Assembly (NCBI RefSeq): GCF_022921095.1
Contig: NZ_CP095053.1
Span: 3,328,501 to 3,392,500 of the forward strand
Direction: 5' to 3'
Length of the DNA: 64,000 nt
Source of the DNA: Hymenobacter aerilatus
GTDB taxonomy: Bacteria; Bacteroidota; Bacteroidia; Cytophagales; Hymenobacteraceae
Program-made: the position numbers and the translations under genes
Shown here: positions 54,823-63,623 of the stretch, in pieces
Layout: the number at the start of each line of letters is the position of its first letter
Position numbering within the stretch: position 1 is the first letter of the stretch
The notes under the pieces: model-generated
Told to the model about the DNA's origin: nothing
Database searches by the model: none
The model's input: only the letters and a program-made list of their open reading frames with translations

Positions 54823-55694
54823 CTACAATAGACGCGATGATGGTCTGCCTGGACCTAAGTGATATAGATGAAAAACTGGTGGACTTTGCCCGTTCCTTAT
54901 GCGAGCGTCTACCGGTAGGCAAGGTGTATTTTGTGCACAACATTAAGGTAGCCGAGCTAAGCGACGACTTCCGGCAATGGTTTGGCAATCTGGATCTTGC
55001 CAGCGAGGTAGAAGGCAACATCAACGACATTATAGCCGAGCACTTCGGCAATGCCGTCGCGTATGAGGTACTGGTGGGCGAGGAGCCAAACACAGAGGTA
55101 CTATTGGCTGATCTGGTAAAGCGCTACCGAATAAAGCTGGCTGTACTGGGCAAAAAAATGAGCCACAAGAGCACTGGCTCCCTCGGCACCAAGCTGCTCC
55201 AGGTGCTGCCTTGCAGCGTGCTTGTTTTCCCCGAAACGGCTTCGGTACAGATCAAAAAGGTGCTGCTGCCGCTGGATTTTTCGGCTACCTCGGTGCATGC
55301 CCTTCGGCTCAGCCAGAACCTGGCTAGTCATCTGGGGCTGCAGTTGGAAATACTGCACGTATACCGGCTCCCTACCCAGTATTTTCCGCTTATCTCGGAA
55401 GAAAGGGCCGTGAAGAAGGCAGAAGAAATTGTGAAAGAGCGGTTTGCCGCCTTGCAGCGCAAGCACCAGGAAACAGCTGGCGTGCCCTATACCCTGGTGC
55501 GGGCGGCCAATAAAAGTGTAGCGGAGCGCATTCGCCTGCACCTAGGCAAGGGAAACTACGACCTGCTGGTGCTGGGCCTGAAGGGAAGCAACCCCCTACT
55601 CTCTTTGCGCTTTGGCAGCGTACCGAAAGAAATCTACAACATGGACTTATCTATTCCGCTGTGGCTGGTCTACTCAGAGGAAGTGATAGGGTAG
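54819..55694 (+). CDS. Tandem-domain universal stress protein
   Basis: A 291-residue protein made of two Usp domains (about 1-140 and 145-290). The second keeps the ATP-binding pattern G-x2-G-x9-G-S in GLKGSNPLLSLRFGS; the first is degenerate. Translation is coupled to the BCCT gene through the ATGA overlap, which implies a joint role in osmotic or general stress. The protein may bind ATP and adjust the transporter, but this is inference. Confidence 0.9.
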   Translation: MTTIDAMMVCLDLSDIDEKLVDFARSLCERLPVGKVYFVHNIKVAELSDDFRQWFGNLDLASEVEGNINDIIAEHFGNAVAYEVLVGEEPNTEVLLADLVKRYRIKLAVLGKKMSHKSTGSLGTKLLQVLPCSVLVFPETASVQIKKVLLPLDFSATSVHALRLSQNLASHLGLQLEILHVYRLPTQYFPLISEERAVKKAEEIVKERFAALQRKHQETAGVPYTLVRAANKSVAERIRLHLGKGNYDLLVLGLKGSNPLLSLRFGSVPKEIYNMDLSIPLWLVYSEEVIG

Positions 55695-55700
55695 ACCGCA

Positions 55701-56321
55701 TTATGGCTGCGCTCGTCCGGCTGCCAGCAGCAAGTGACTGATACCGGTGGTAATCATGTCTACCCCAATGGCGCCCAGAAAAAACCCGTTGATGCGCAGC
55801 AGCAGTTCCATAATCTTGTCGAAGGCTATCTGAAAATTCTTGGAGCGCATGGTGCGGCGCATTTGCTTTAGCCCCATGATGATCAGATAGTTGATGACCA
55901 TGATTAAAACAAGGGCCACTACCCCCTGCCACAGTTGCAACTGCTCCGACATTAGAACGGTAAGTGAGATGGTGCCGGCCCCCACCATGAAAGGCAGCGC
56001 GATTTCGGAAGCCAAATCGTGCAAATCTCCTTTTATCTGAATGAACGCCTTTTTCCCCTGCACAATAAAAATGTAGGCAAAGGAAAAGAGAACGATGCCG
56101 CCGAATATCCGAAACGACTCAAAATTGATGTTGAAGACTTTCTGAAAGACCAAGTCGCCGAACAGCAGGAAAACAAGGTAGATGCAGAACGAGATAATGC
56201 TAGCTTTCAGAAATACCGACCGAAAATCAGTTTCTGAAAGATCTTGCATAATCGGTTTTAGGTACAGAAACAGGGCAAACGGGTTTAGCATCACTAGGAA
56301 GCTGACTATAGCTGCTGTCAT
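55701..56321 (-). CDS. MarC-family membrane protein
   Basis: A 206-residue protein with six hydrophobic helices. The ATG at 56321 opens with MTAAIVSFLVMLNPFALFLY, the MarC/YchE hallmark, and ALPFMVGAGTISL is the second conserved block. The function of the family remains unclear; despite the name it is not required for multidrug resistance in E. coli. It is convergent with the universal stress gene, with only 6 bases between them. Confidence 0.9.
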   Translation of the reverse strand: MTAAIVSFLVMLNPFALFLYLKPIMQDLSETDFRSVFLKASIISFCIYLVFLLFGDLVFQKVFNINFESFRIFGGIVLFSFAYIFIVQGKKAFIQIKGDLHDLASEIALPFMVGAGTISLTVLMSEQLQLWQGVVALVLIMVINYLIIMGLKQMRRTMRSKNFQIAFDKIMELLLRINGFFLGAIGVDMITTGISHLLLAAGRAQP

Positions 56322-56411
56322 CGGCTTATAGCTTGTGAGTGTCTTTGGTAGGCGGCACCAAGAAGATGAATTTTCTGCTGTATAATGGCGTACGAGCAAG
56401 CAAGAGCGTTA

Positions 56412-57092
56412 TTATAACGGTACTCGGGGGTAGTTGGCCACCTCTATATCCTGGCCGTCTTTGGTGCGCAGCAAGCGGCTGGGGCGGGTGCGCTGAGTTA
56501 CCTCGTGCGCCTTCGCTAGGGCTTGCGCTTCATCGGCAAAGGCCTCGACAAGCTCGCGACTGTAGTTCAGCACCTCCCACTGCGTTTTCTCCTCATTCCA
56601 GTGCACGTAGTATATCTTCTCTACCGTACGCTCTCTGTTGCGAATCAGATCCAGAATAACCTTCCCGTCGCTGAAATTCCCGTCGGGGTAGGGCATGGGC
56701 AGCAGCGCGAAGAAGACGTAGTACAGCGAGAAATACGTAAACTGATAGGTAAGCATACCCTCTTCCAACGTATCTAGTTCGATCAGGTATACCACGGCTA
56801 CCGCCGCCGCGGCGTTGAACAACGAGCCGCCCGCAAAGATGAGCGCATTCGCCAGACGATGATTGCGTCTTAGATTATCGAACGTGCATTGGCCGTACCA
56901 GAAGTAATATTGGCGCACCTCCAGCGCCCCCCAGCGAAACACCACATTGCCGGAACCCACGGTAACTTTGATGTTTTTAGCCCCCATCAGCCAGGCGAAG
57001 AACACGTGCCCGGTTTCGTGCAACAACGAAATAATCGGCATCACCAGAAAAAAGGCCAGGAAGAACTTCGGGATATCATGTACTCCAAACAT
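56412..57092 (-). CDS. M50-like membrane zinc metallopeptidase
   Basis: A 226-residue membrane protein. His25-Glu-Thr-Gly-His29 in LLHETGHVFF is a HExxH zinc site inside the first membrane segment, and PYPDGNFSDGK supplies a second Asp-Gly motif like the NPDG of site-2 proteases. Two further hydrophobic segments (about 80-105 and 115-135) lie between. The C-terminal about 70 residues are soluble. It may cleave a membrane protein such as an anti-sigma factor or process a lipoprotein; no partner is evident. Confidence 0.72.
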   Translation of the reverse strand: MFGVHDIPKFFLAFFLVMPIISLLHETGHVFFAWLMGAKNIKVTVGSGNVVFRWGALEVRQYYFWYGQCTFDNLRRNHRLANALIFAGGSLFNAAAAVAVVYLIELDTLEEGMLTYQFTYFSLYYVFFALLPMPYPDGNFSDGKVILDLIRNRERTVEKIYYVHWNEEKTQWEVLNYSRELVEAFADEAQALAKAHEVTQRTRPSRLLRTKDGQDIEVANYPRVPL

Positions 57093-57196
57093 AGCCTTAT
57101 GGTGTACGGATAAACGAAAAGGAGTTACGCGCTTTTCTGGTTGTTCAGCCGCTATGGCTTGCGGCTCTTCGCGTCACTTTCTTCCTACCCTCACTC

Positions 57197-58042
57197 TCAC
57201 CATTGCACTTCCGCATGGCGGCGCATATAGGCGGCCACCTCATAAATCAGCCCGGCGTGGCCGGTGTCGAGCAGCACGGTGCGGGCGTTGGTGAGGGAGG
57301 CAATAAACCGCTGCAGGCCCGCGTGCGGAATCACCTGGTCGTGGCGGCCCAGAAAGAACGTGACGGGGGTAGGCCGCTGGTTTAGCAGGCGGGCCAGGGC
57401 TTTCAGCGAAAACGTGAGCTCGCGAAACCCTACCCAGCTACGATAGATGCGCAGGCGTTTCTCGCGACTATCCAGCTGCCACTCGGCAAAGCGCACCAGA
57501 CCGGCGTCTACCAGGCGCCGCTGCCGCAACGAGTCGATGAACCCCAGTAGGCGCTGCGGACGCAGCACGGTGCGGCCCAGCAAGTTGCGCATGAAGGGTG
57601 GCCTGGTAGCCAATGTGTACCAGAGTTGCCGCTGCAGGCCATCGGGCGCCAGCAGCCAGAGCTGCTCTACCTTGTCGGGGAAGCGCTCGGCTGCGGTGAG
57701 GGCAAACTTAGCGCCCATACTGAACGCCAGCAGGCCGAAGCTGTCGATTTGCTGCTCGCGGAGGAAATCAGCCAGCAGGTTGCCCAGGCGTTGCTTGGTA
57801 AGGGGGGCATCGGTGCGGCTAAGGCAGCTTTGGCCGTGGTAGAACAGGTCGAACGCGTACACGCTCACCCGCTGCTCACCCAGCACCGATACTAGGCTGC
57901 GCCAGTGTCCGTGCCCCTGCCCATAGCCGTGAAAAGCCAGCACTACCCGCGGCCCGGAGCCGTAGCGCTGGAAATGGAGTGTCGTTTTCAACTGCGGTAT
58001 TCTACTGAGGAAATAGCTCTTTAGAACACTCCAACGCGTCAA
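57197..58042 (-). CDS. Alpha/beta hydrolase
   Basis: A 281-residue protein of the hydrolase-1 fold: AFHGYGQGHGHW oxyanion region, nucleophile Ser in LLAFSMGAKFAL, Asp in GRHDQVIP and His in DTGHAGLIYE. It has no signal peptide. The substrate is unknown. It lies 11 bases after the DUF502 gene on the minus strand, so the two are co-transcribed. Confidence 0.85.
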   Translation of the reverse strand: MTRWSVLKSYFLSRIPQLKTTLHFQRYGSGPRVVLAFHGYGQGHGHWRSLVSVLGEQRVSVYAFDLFYHGQSCLSRTDAPLTKQRLGNLLADFLREQQIDSFGLLAFSMGAKFALTAAERFPDKVEQLWLLAPDGLQRQLWYTLATRPPFMRNLLGRTVLRPQRLLGFIDSLRQRRLVDAGLVRFAEWQLDSREKRLRIYRSWVGFRELTFSLKALARLLNQRPTPVTFFLGRHDQVIPHAGLQRFIASLTNARTVLLDTGHAGLIYEVAAYMRRHAEVQW

Positions 58043-58053
58043 TACGTGCCCGT

Positions 58054-58653
58054 TTACCCTACTCCGGTATCGTTAAGACGTTCTTGCTCCGACTCGCGCG
58101 GCACTCCCCGGATGGAAGACACCCCACCCGATACAATGAACTTCATGGCCTCGCTGCTGGAGATATTTAGGTACGTGATGCTCTCCACGGGCACCAACTG
58201 CAGCTCGCCCGAGAAATTGTAGGAGTGCGGGTAATACACTGCCACCAGATGCGGCTGATCGAGGGCCACAATATTTTCCTGGGTCGCAAAGCCCATCCGA
58301 TAAGCGGGCAGCTCAGAATTGGTGCGCACCAGCACCGGCCGGTTGAACTTTTGGTTATCACCGACAAAAGCAGCAAACAGATCCTTAATGCTGGAGTAGA
58401 TGATGCCTACCAGCGGCATGCGGTGCAGCATTCGTTGCGTAATCGTGAGCCAGGGCCGCACCAGGAAAGTAGTGGCCAGAAACCCGATACTGGTTATCAG
58501 TACGGCCAGCAGCACTAGTCCTAATCCCGGTACTCCTTCCACGTAAAACAGGTGGTCGAGCCAAGTGAAGGCGGCTATCAGAATGTATACCGTGAGGGCA
58601 ATGGGGGCCACTACCAGCAGCCCACTCAGAAAGTAATTCGCAAGGTTACGCAT
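58054..58653 (-). CDS. DUF502 membrane protein
   Basis: A 199-residue protein of the DUF502 (COG2928) family with two N-terminal membrane segments (about 8-30 and 42-65) and a soluble domain. Typical stretches are FLSGLLVVAPIALTVYI, MPLVGIIYSSIKDL and a Val/Pro-rich strand QLVPVESITYLNIS. Function is unknown; plant homologues are linked to membrane trafficking. It precedes the hydrolase by 11 bases. Confidence 0.88.
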   Translation of the reverse strand: MRNLANYFLSGLLVVAPIALTVYILIAAFTWLDHLFYVEGVPGLGLVLLAVLITSIGFLATTFLVRPWLTITQRMLHRMPLVGIIYSSIKDLFAAFVGDNQKFNRPVLVRTNSELPAYRMGFATQENIVALDQPHLVAVYYPHSYNFSGELQLVPVESITYLNISSSEAMKFIVSGGVSSIRGVPRESEQERLNDTGVG

Positions 58654-58784
58654 GCAACAAAATCAGCAGGTACTCCGGAGGCAGGGCGCAAATCATGCCA
58701 TACCCCCTACCCTATTAGCGCGACTGCCCGGCTGGTAGGGTACCAGCCGGGCAGTTGTTTTACATAGTATTGCTAACAAGCAGC

Positions 58785-59666
58785 TTACACCAGTTCTCCA
58801 ATCTCGGCAATGTGGTCAGCAACCTGTTGCATCAACCACATGGGTGTGCTGGTGGCACCACAAATCCCTACCGATTGTGCCTCGTGAAACCACTCGTCCT
58901 GCAATTCGGTCTCGTTTTCTACGAAGTAGCTGCGTGGATTGGTCTTGTTCACTACCCCAAACAGGGCCTTCCCATTGGAGCTTTTGCGGCCGCTCACAAA
59001 CACAATCACGTCGTGCTGAGTGGCAAACTTAGCCAGAGCCGGCTCGCGGTTGCTCACCTGCCGGCAAATGCTGTCGTTAGCGTCGAAGGTGGCTACGTCG
59101 GCACCAGCGGCGGCAATGCGCTCCTCAATTACCTGTTTCATGTGGTAGAAACCGGCCGTGCTCTTGGTGGTTTGGCTAAACAGCGTGACGGGGCGCGAGA
59201 AGTCTACCTGATCCAAGTCCGACTCGTTCATCACGATGATGGCCTGGTTGCCGGTCTGGCCAGCCAAACCGGCTACTTCGGCGTGGCCGGGCTGGCCATA
59301 GATGACAATCTGTCCTTGCTGGCGGTTGCTGATGTCGAAGGCGTGCTTCACGCGGTTTTGCAGCTTCAGCACCACCGGGCACGAGGCATCAATTAGCTCC
59401 AAGTTGTTCTGCATGGCCAGCTGGTAGGTTTCCGGCGGCTCGCCGTGCGCCCGAATCAGCACTTTACAATCGTGGAGTGTGCCTAGCTGCTCACGGTCGA
59501 TGATGCGCAGCCCCAAGGCGTGCAGACGTTCTACCTCCATCCGATTGTGCACAATGTCGCCCAGGCAATACAGGGTTTCCTCGTGCGCCAGTTCATCCTC
59601 GGCCATCTGAATGGCGAATTCAACGCCGAAACAGTAGCCCGAATTTTTGTCGATGGTGATGTTCAT
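58785..59666 (-). CDS. ispH: 4-hydroxy-3-methylbut-2-enyl diphosphate reductase
   Basis: A 293-residue iron-sulfur enzyme that makes isopentenyl and dimethylallyl diphosphate, the last step of the MEP isoprenoid pathway. The ATG at 59666 gives MNITIDKNSGYCFGVEFA. The three cluster cysteines lie in GYCFGVEFA, DASCPVVLK and ICGATSTPMWL, and AHGEPPE contains the conserved His. The protein is of the compact Bacteroidota size. The cmk gene lies 66 bases upstream on the same strand, a gene order often seen. Confidence 0.95.
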   Translation of the reverse strand: MNITIDKNSGYCFGVEFAIQMAEDELAHEETLYCLGDIVHNRMEVERLHALGLRIIDREQLGTLHDCKVLIRAHGEPPETYQLAMQNNLELIDASCPVVLKLQNRVKHAFDISNRQQGQIVIYGQPGHAEVAGLAGQTGNQAIIVMNESDLDQVDFSRPVTLFSQTTKSTAGFYHMKQVIEERIAAAGADVATFDANDSICRQVSNREPALAKFATQHDVIVFVSGRKSSNGKALFGVVNKTNPRSYFVENETELQDEWFHEAQSVGICGATSTPMWLMQQVADHIAEIGELV

Positions 59667-59732
59667 AGCTTTTCGTTCTGCAAACAGAGCGCCAATTGCC
59701 AACCGGCTGCGCAATTTTACTTGTATAACCGC

Positions 59733-60446
59733 TTAGCCGCCATTCCGTTCACTGCTAGCCGCCACGGGGGCAAACAATGCAGCCGAAACACGTTCCAGTA
59801 CAAAATCCACTTGCTCGTCGATGGTCATGTGCGAGGTGTCGAGCAGCACGGCATCGGAGGCGCGGCGCAAGGGGCTTTCGGCGCGGGTAGAGTCGATGTG
59901 GTCGCGCTTTTCGAGGTTGTCGATGATGTCGGCCAGCTCTACTACTTCGTTTTTCACAGCCAACTCTTCCTGCCGGCGTGTGGCGCGGGTGTGGGTATCG
60001 GCTGTCATAAAAATCTTGACCTCAGCATCGGGAAACACGGTGGTGCCAATGTCGCGGCCATCCATCACAATACCGCGCTTACGGCCCATTTGCTGTTGCT
60101 GGCGCACTAGGGCGTGGCGCACAGCCGGAATCACCGACACCTCACTTACGGAGTTGGAAATACGCATTTGCCGAATTTCGTCCTCGCGCACTTTGCCATC
60201 GAGGCACAGCTCGTTGCGGCCAGTTTTGCGGTTGCGCTTAAAGGAAATCTGCATCTGGTGCAGGGCCTCCTCTATATGTGGTAGGTCGTCGAAGGCAATG
60301 CTGTGCTCCAGCAAGTAGAGCGTCACGGCCCGATACATGGCCCCAGTGTCGATGTACGCGTAGCCTAGCTCGGCAGCTACGGCCTTGGCCGTGGTACTCT
60401 TGCCACAGGAGGAGTGACCATCAATGGCAATAACGAGCTGGCGCAT
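59733..60446 (-). CDS. cmk: Cytidylate kinase
   Basis: A 237-residue enzyme that phosphorylates CMP and dCMP. The P-loop is IDGHSSCGKSTTAK at the N-terminus from the ATG at 60446, the CMP site follows in AYIDTGAMYRAVTL, and DGRDIGTTVFPDAE plus the Arg-rich lid are conserved. Length is close to E. coli Cmk. It lies between ispH and a short unknown gene and is probably in one operon with ispH. Confidence 0.95.
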   Translation of the reverse strand: MRQLVIAIDGHSSCGKSTTAKAVAAELGYAYIDTGAMYRAVTLYLLEHSIAFDDLPHIEEALHQMQISFKRNRKTGRNELCLDGKVREDEIRQMRISNSVSEVSVIPAVRHALVRQQQQMGRKRGIVMDGRDIGTTVFPDAEVKIFMTADTHTRATRRQEELAVKNEVVELADIIDNLEKRDHIDSTRAESPLRRASDAVLLDTSHMTIDEQVDFVLERVSAALFAPVAASSERNGG

Positions 60447-60478
60447 GGCGAAGGGGCTAGGCGAAGGAAGGGTATCCA

Positions 60479-60874
60479 CTAAATCCAGTTTTTACGACGT
60501 TGAGCAGCTTGCAGATGCATAGGCACCTGCGCAAAAAATACGGCCACCGACTCGGGCAACCCGTGCGCCAATTGCTGCGACACGCGGTAGAAGGGGTTGA
60601 AGAAACTTTTGCCGCCGATGCCTACCCCCGTGGTATTATCGAGGCCGGCAGCCCACTCGCCCTGGTAGGTATGCACTAGGCACTGCCCCAGAAAACAGCC
60701 CAGCGCCATTACCACACCTTCCTGCTCAGCGGGCTTGATGGTAGGGCGCTGCTCTTCGATAAACGCAGCTAAACGCTCCACGGCGGCCACATCGTAGGCG
60801 TTCAGGCGCAACTGCTGACGCACCGCCTCGGCGGCACGGTGGAGGGAGGCAAGGGGCGATTCGGCTTCGGGCAT
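60479..60874 (-). CDS. Short protein of unknown function
   Basis: A 131-residue protein; the ATG at 60874 is preferred, since the upstream part overlaps the next gene and looks non-conserved. Conserved-looking parts are EGVVMALGCFLGQCLVHTYQ and GVGIGGKSFFNPFYRV, which resemble DUF3806-type proteins, but the match is uncertain. No signal peptide or membrane segment is present. It lies 32 bases upstream of cmk on the same strand. Confidence 0.6.
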   Translation of the reverse strand: MPEAESPLASLHRAAEAVRQQLRLNAYDVAAVERLAAFIEEQRPTIKPAEQEGVVMALGCFLGQCLVHTYQGEWAAGLDNTTGVGIGGKSFFNPFYRVSQQLAHGLPESVAVFFAQVPMHLQAAQRRKNWI

Positions 60875-60924
60875 GGCGTACAAAAGTACGAAGCTCCTCG
60901 GAAGTGGCCGCTCCGTGGGGTAGT

Positions 60925-61530
60925 TTATTGCCGGGGCGCTGCCGATTGTGCCTGCTGCCACTGCTGGTATTGCTCCAAAATAGCCGCAGCATCGCGGCGG
61001 CGGTAAGCACGGGCTTGCAAGCGCTTGGCCAGCTCCGGATCATCGCCCACCACGCTCAGCATCTGCCGGCTGAACGCGGCACGGCCGCTACGCAGCTTCA
61101 CAACGGCTCCATCGGGGCGGCGTAGCCACCACTGCGTACCCAACAGCTGCCAGATAAAGCCCGCTTCCATATCCTGGTATTGATATAGCCCCAGCTTACT
61201 GCCTGCAAATAATTCCTGCGCAAAAAAGCGCCCTACCCCACCGTACGTGGCATCGGGCAGCACCACACGAATTACCTCGGTGGGCAGGTAGGAAATAGCT
61301 TGTTGGTACTCATTGACGAGGTAGACGCGCTCGGTCTTTAACCGGTGAAGCTGGCCGTCGTGCCACTTGCGGTCGGCGGTTTGGTAGCGTATCGGCTGGC
61401 TATTCCGCACGTTGGAGACGGTGCCGGGTAGTACGTTCGGATACATCGTGCGCTGAGCCGGCTCTTGAGGTCGGAGTTGGGCAGCGGCGGGTAGGGATAG
61501 AAAGAGTAATGGAAGTAGCGCTTGCTTCAT
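60925..61530 (-). CDS. Secreted protein of unknown function
   Basis: A 201-residue protein with a signal peptide (LLPLLFLSLPAAAQ). The mature part is mostly beta: VSNVRNSQPIRYQTADRKWH, YLVNEYQQAISYLPTEVIRV and FIWQLLGTQWWLRRPDGAVV. No known family is recognised. A type I repeat and a TATATTTG box lie before it. Confidence 0.65.
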   Translation of the reverse strand: MKQALLPLLFLSLPAAAQLRPQEPAQRTMYPNVLPGTVSNVRNSQPIRYQTADRKWHDGQLHRLKTERVYLVNEYQQAISYLPTEVIRVVLPDATYGGVGRFFAQELFAGSKLGLYQYQDMEAGFIWQLLGTQWWLRRPDGAVVKLRSGRAAFSRQMLSVVGDDPELAKRLQARAYRRRDAAAILEQYQQWQQAQSAAPRQ

Positions 61531-61576
61531 CAGTTGATAAGGGTAATGTAGTAGAAATTGACTAGTGCTTTCCGGT

Positions 61577-61584
61577 CAAATATA
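61577..61584 (-). promoter_or_regulatory. Possible -7 promoter box
   Basis: Minus-strand TATATTTG matches TAnnTTTG, about 47 bases before the start of the secreted protein gene. No clear -33 box is seen. Confidence 0.4.
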
Positions 61585-61589
61585 AATAT

Positions 61590-61689
61590 GTCATCCTGAG
61601 CGCAGTGAAGGACCTTCTCATGTGTGAACGACAGATGTAACAACGACTCGTTCTAACGTGAAAAAGTCCTTCGCTCCGCTCAGGATGAC
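61590..61689. repeat. Palindromic repeat, type I, copy 4
   Basis: Arms start GTCATCCTGAGCGCAGTGAA (61590) and end CGCTCAGGATGAC (61689) with a few mismatches. The spacer keeps AACGACTCGTTC. It ends 27 bases from the stop of the small lipoprotein gene. Confidence 0.85.
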
Positions 61690-61716
61690 GAGAGGCTTGT
61701 AGAATACTTATTAACC

Positions 61717-61872
61717 CTAATTACTCTCGCACGGGCACGGAATCTTACCCTTCGACCGATGCTTATAGGCCGCCGTTTTTTTAGCCAGAGAAGAACGGTG
61801 GGCGCAGCCCGATGACAGGAGGCCGGTGCCCATGAGTAGCGCTGCTAGCGCAAGAGTTGTAATCTTTTTCAC
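61717..61872 (-). CDS. 51-residue lipoprotein
   Basis: A short gene with GTG start. It reads MKKITTLALAALLMGTGLL, then SSGC with the lipid Cys near residue 23, and a basic tail ending KIPCPCESN. A TATATTTG promoter box lies 18 bases before the start codon. The type I repeat 27 bases after its stop matches the usual placement of these repeats, which supports the gene. No function is known. Confidence 0.7.
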   Translation of the reverse strand: MKKITTLALAALLMGTGLLSSGCAHRSSLAKKTAAYKHRSKGKIPCPCESN

Positions 61873-61889
61873 GCCTAAAGAAGTTTAGT

Positions 61890-61897
61890 CAAATATA
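61890..61897 (-). promoter_or_regulatory. Possible -7 promoter box for the small lipoprotein
   Basis: Minus-strand TATATTTG matches TAnnTTTG, 18 bases before the GTG start. The -33 box is not clear. Confidence 0.4.
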
Positions 61898-61950
61898 AAG
61901 TTCTTTACCTAGCCGCCCATTGGGTTGGCTTTTTTGCCACTCTGTTGCTT

Positions 61951-63603
61951 ATGGCTTCCTCTTTCACACGCACGGCCAACGTCGTCGATTTATTTGCCAA
62001 CACCATATACCCTGCCATAATTCACGTGGCCGAAGGTCGTATTAGCCGCCTGGAGCCCACGGGCACTGTGCCCAATCCGGCCCTACCCTACGCCCTGCCG
62101 GGCTTCGTGGATGCCCACGTACACGTGGAAAGCTCGCTGCTGGCGCCCTCGGAGTTTGCCCGCCTGGCAGTGGTGCACGGCACAGTGGCTACCGTATCGG
62201 ACCCGCACGAGATTGGCAACGTGCTGGGCGTGCAGGGCGTGGAATACATGCTAAAAAATGGTCGGCAGGTGCCGTTTAAGTTCTGCTTCGGGGCCCCCTC
62301 GTGCGTGCCAGCCACGCCGTTCGAAACAGCTGGGGCCATTATTTCGGCCACAGATATCGAGCAGCTATTTCAGCGCTACCCCGAAATTGGCTACTTGGCC
62401 GAGATGATGAATTGGCCCGGCGTGCTCAACCGTGATGCCGATGTGATGGAGAAAATTCGGCTGGCCCAGCAGTATAACCGCCCCGTAGACGGGCATGCGC
62501 CCGGCCTCACTGGCGCCGACGCCGTGCGCTATATCCAGGCCGGCATCAGCACCGACCACGAGTGCTTTATGGCCGGTGAGGCGCTGGATAAGCTGCAAGC
62601 CGGGATGAAGGTATTGATTCGGGAGGGCTCGGCGGCCCGCAACTTCGAAGCCCTCATCGACCTGCTGCCCGAGCACTACGAAAACATGATGTTCTGCTCC
62701 GACGACAAGCACCCCGATACGCTGGTGCTGGGCCACATCAACCAGCTGGTGCAGCGGGCCGTGGCGCGCGGCCAAGAGGTACTGAAGGTGCTACGCGTGG
62801 CCTGCCGCAACCCCGTGGAGCATTACCGCCTACCCGTAGGCTTACTGCGCGAAGGCGATGCCGCCGACTTCATTGTGGTGGATAATCTCCAGGATTTCAA
62901 CGTTCAGCAAACCTACCTCAACGGCGAGCTAGTAGCCGAGAACGGCCGTACGCTGATTTCAGCCGTACCGGTAGAAGTGGTCAATAACTTCATAGCGCAC
63001 CCGGTGCAGGCGCAGGACTTTCAGTTGTCGGCCCCTACCCCCCAGCCTACCCTGCGCGTGATGGAGTGCTTCGATGGTCAGCTTATCACTGCCCGTCACG
63101 ACGTGCCCGCTCGCATTGAGAATGGTCTGGTGGTCCCCGACGTGGCGCAAGATGTGCTCAAGCTGACAGTAGTGAACCGCTACGCTGCGGCTTCGCCCGC
63201 CGTGGCCTTCATCAGAGGCTTTGGCCTGCAACGCGGCGCCCTGGCCAGCAGCGTGGGCCACGACTCGCACAACATCACCGCCATTGGCTGCGACGACGAG
63301 AGCCTGGCCCGCGCTGTGCAGCTGGTGATGGAGGCGAAAGGCGGTCTGGCCGCCGTAGGGCCCGATGGCCAAGAATTGCTTCTGCCCCTACCCGTAGCGG
63401 GCCTCATGTCGGACCAGGATGGCTACGCGGTAGCCGCGGCCTATACCGCCGTAGATGCCCTAGCCAAGGAGTTGGGCTCTACCCTACAAGCGCCCTTCAT
63501 GACGCTTTCCTTTATGGCGTTGCTGGTTATTCCCAGCCTGAAGCTGAGCGACAAAGGCTTGTTTGATGGTGAGGCATTTCGGTTTGTGGAAGCAGTAATG
63601 TAA
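61951..63603 (+). CDS. ade: Adenine deaminase
   Basis: A 550-residue amidohydrolase that turns adenine into hypoxanthine and ammonia. The ATG at 61951 is preferred over a TTG six bases earlier. Metal-binding His residues are in GFVDAHVHVESS; the other family motifs SDPHEIGNV, DGHAPGL, STDHECF, CSDDKHPDTL and SSVGHDSHN follow, and the C-terminus has FMTLSFMALLVIPSLKLSDK. It belongs to purine salvage and is transcribed away from the small lipoprotein. Confidence 0.95.
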   Translation: MASSFTRTANVVDLFANTIYPAIIHVAEGRISRLEPTGTVPNPALPYALPGFVDAHVHVESSLLAPSEFARLAVVHGTVATVSDPHEIGNVLGVQGVEYMLKNGRQVPFKFCFGAPSCVPATPFETAGAIISATDIEQLFQRYPEIGYLAEMMNWPGVLNRDADVMEKIRLAQQYNRPVDGHAPGLTGADAVRYIQAGISTDHECFMAGEALDKLQAGMKVLIREGSAARNFEALIDLLPEHYENMMFCSDDKHPDTLVLGHINQLVQRAVARGQEVLKVLRVACRNPVEHYRLPVGLLREGDAADFIVVDNLQDFNVQQTYLNGELVAENGRTLISAVPVEVVNNFIAHPVQAQDFQLSAPTPQPTLRVMECFDGQLITARHDVPARIENGLVVPDVAQDVLKLTVVNRYAAASPAVAFIRGFGLQRGALASSVGHDSHNITAIGCDDESLARAVQLVMEAKGGLAAVGPDGQELLLPLPVAGLMSDQDGYAVAAAYTAVDALAKELGSTLQAPFMTLSFMALLVIPSLKLSDKGLFDGEAFRFVEAVM

Positions 63604-63623
63604 GGGTAGGCAAGTATCAATTA

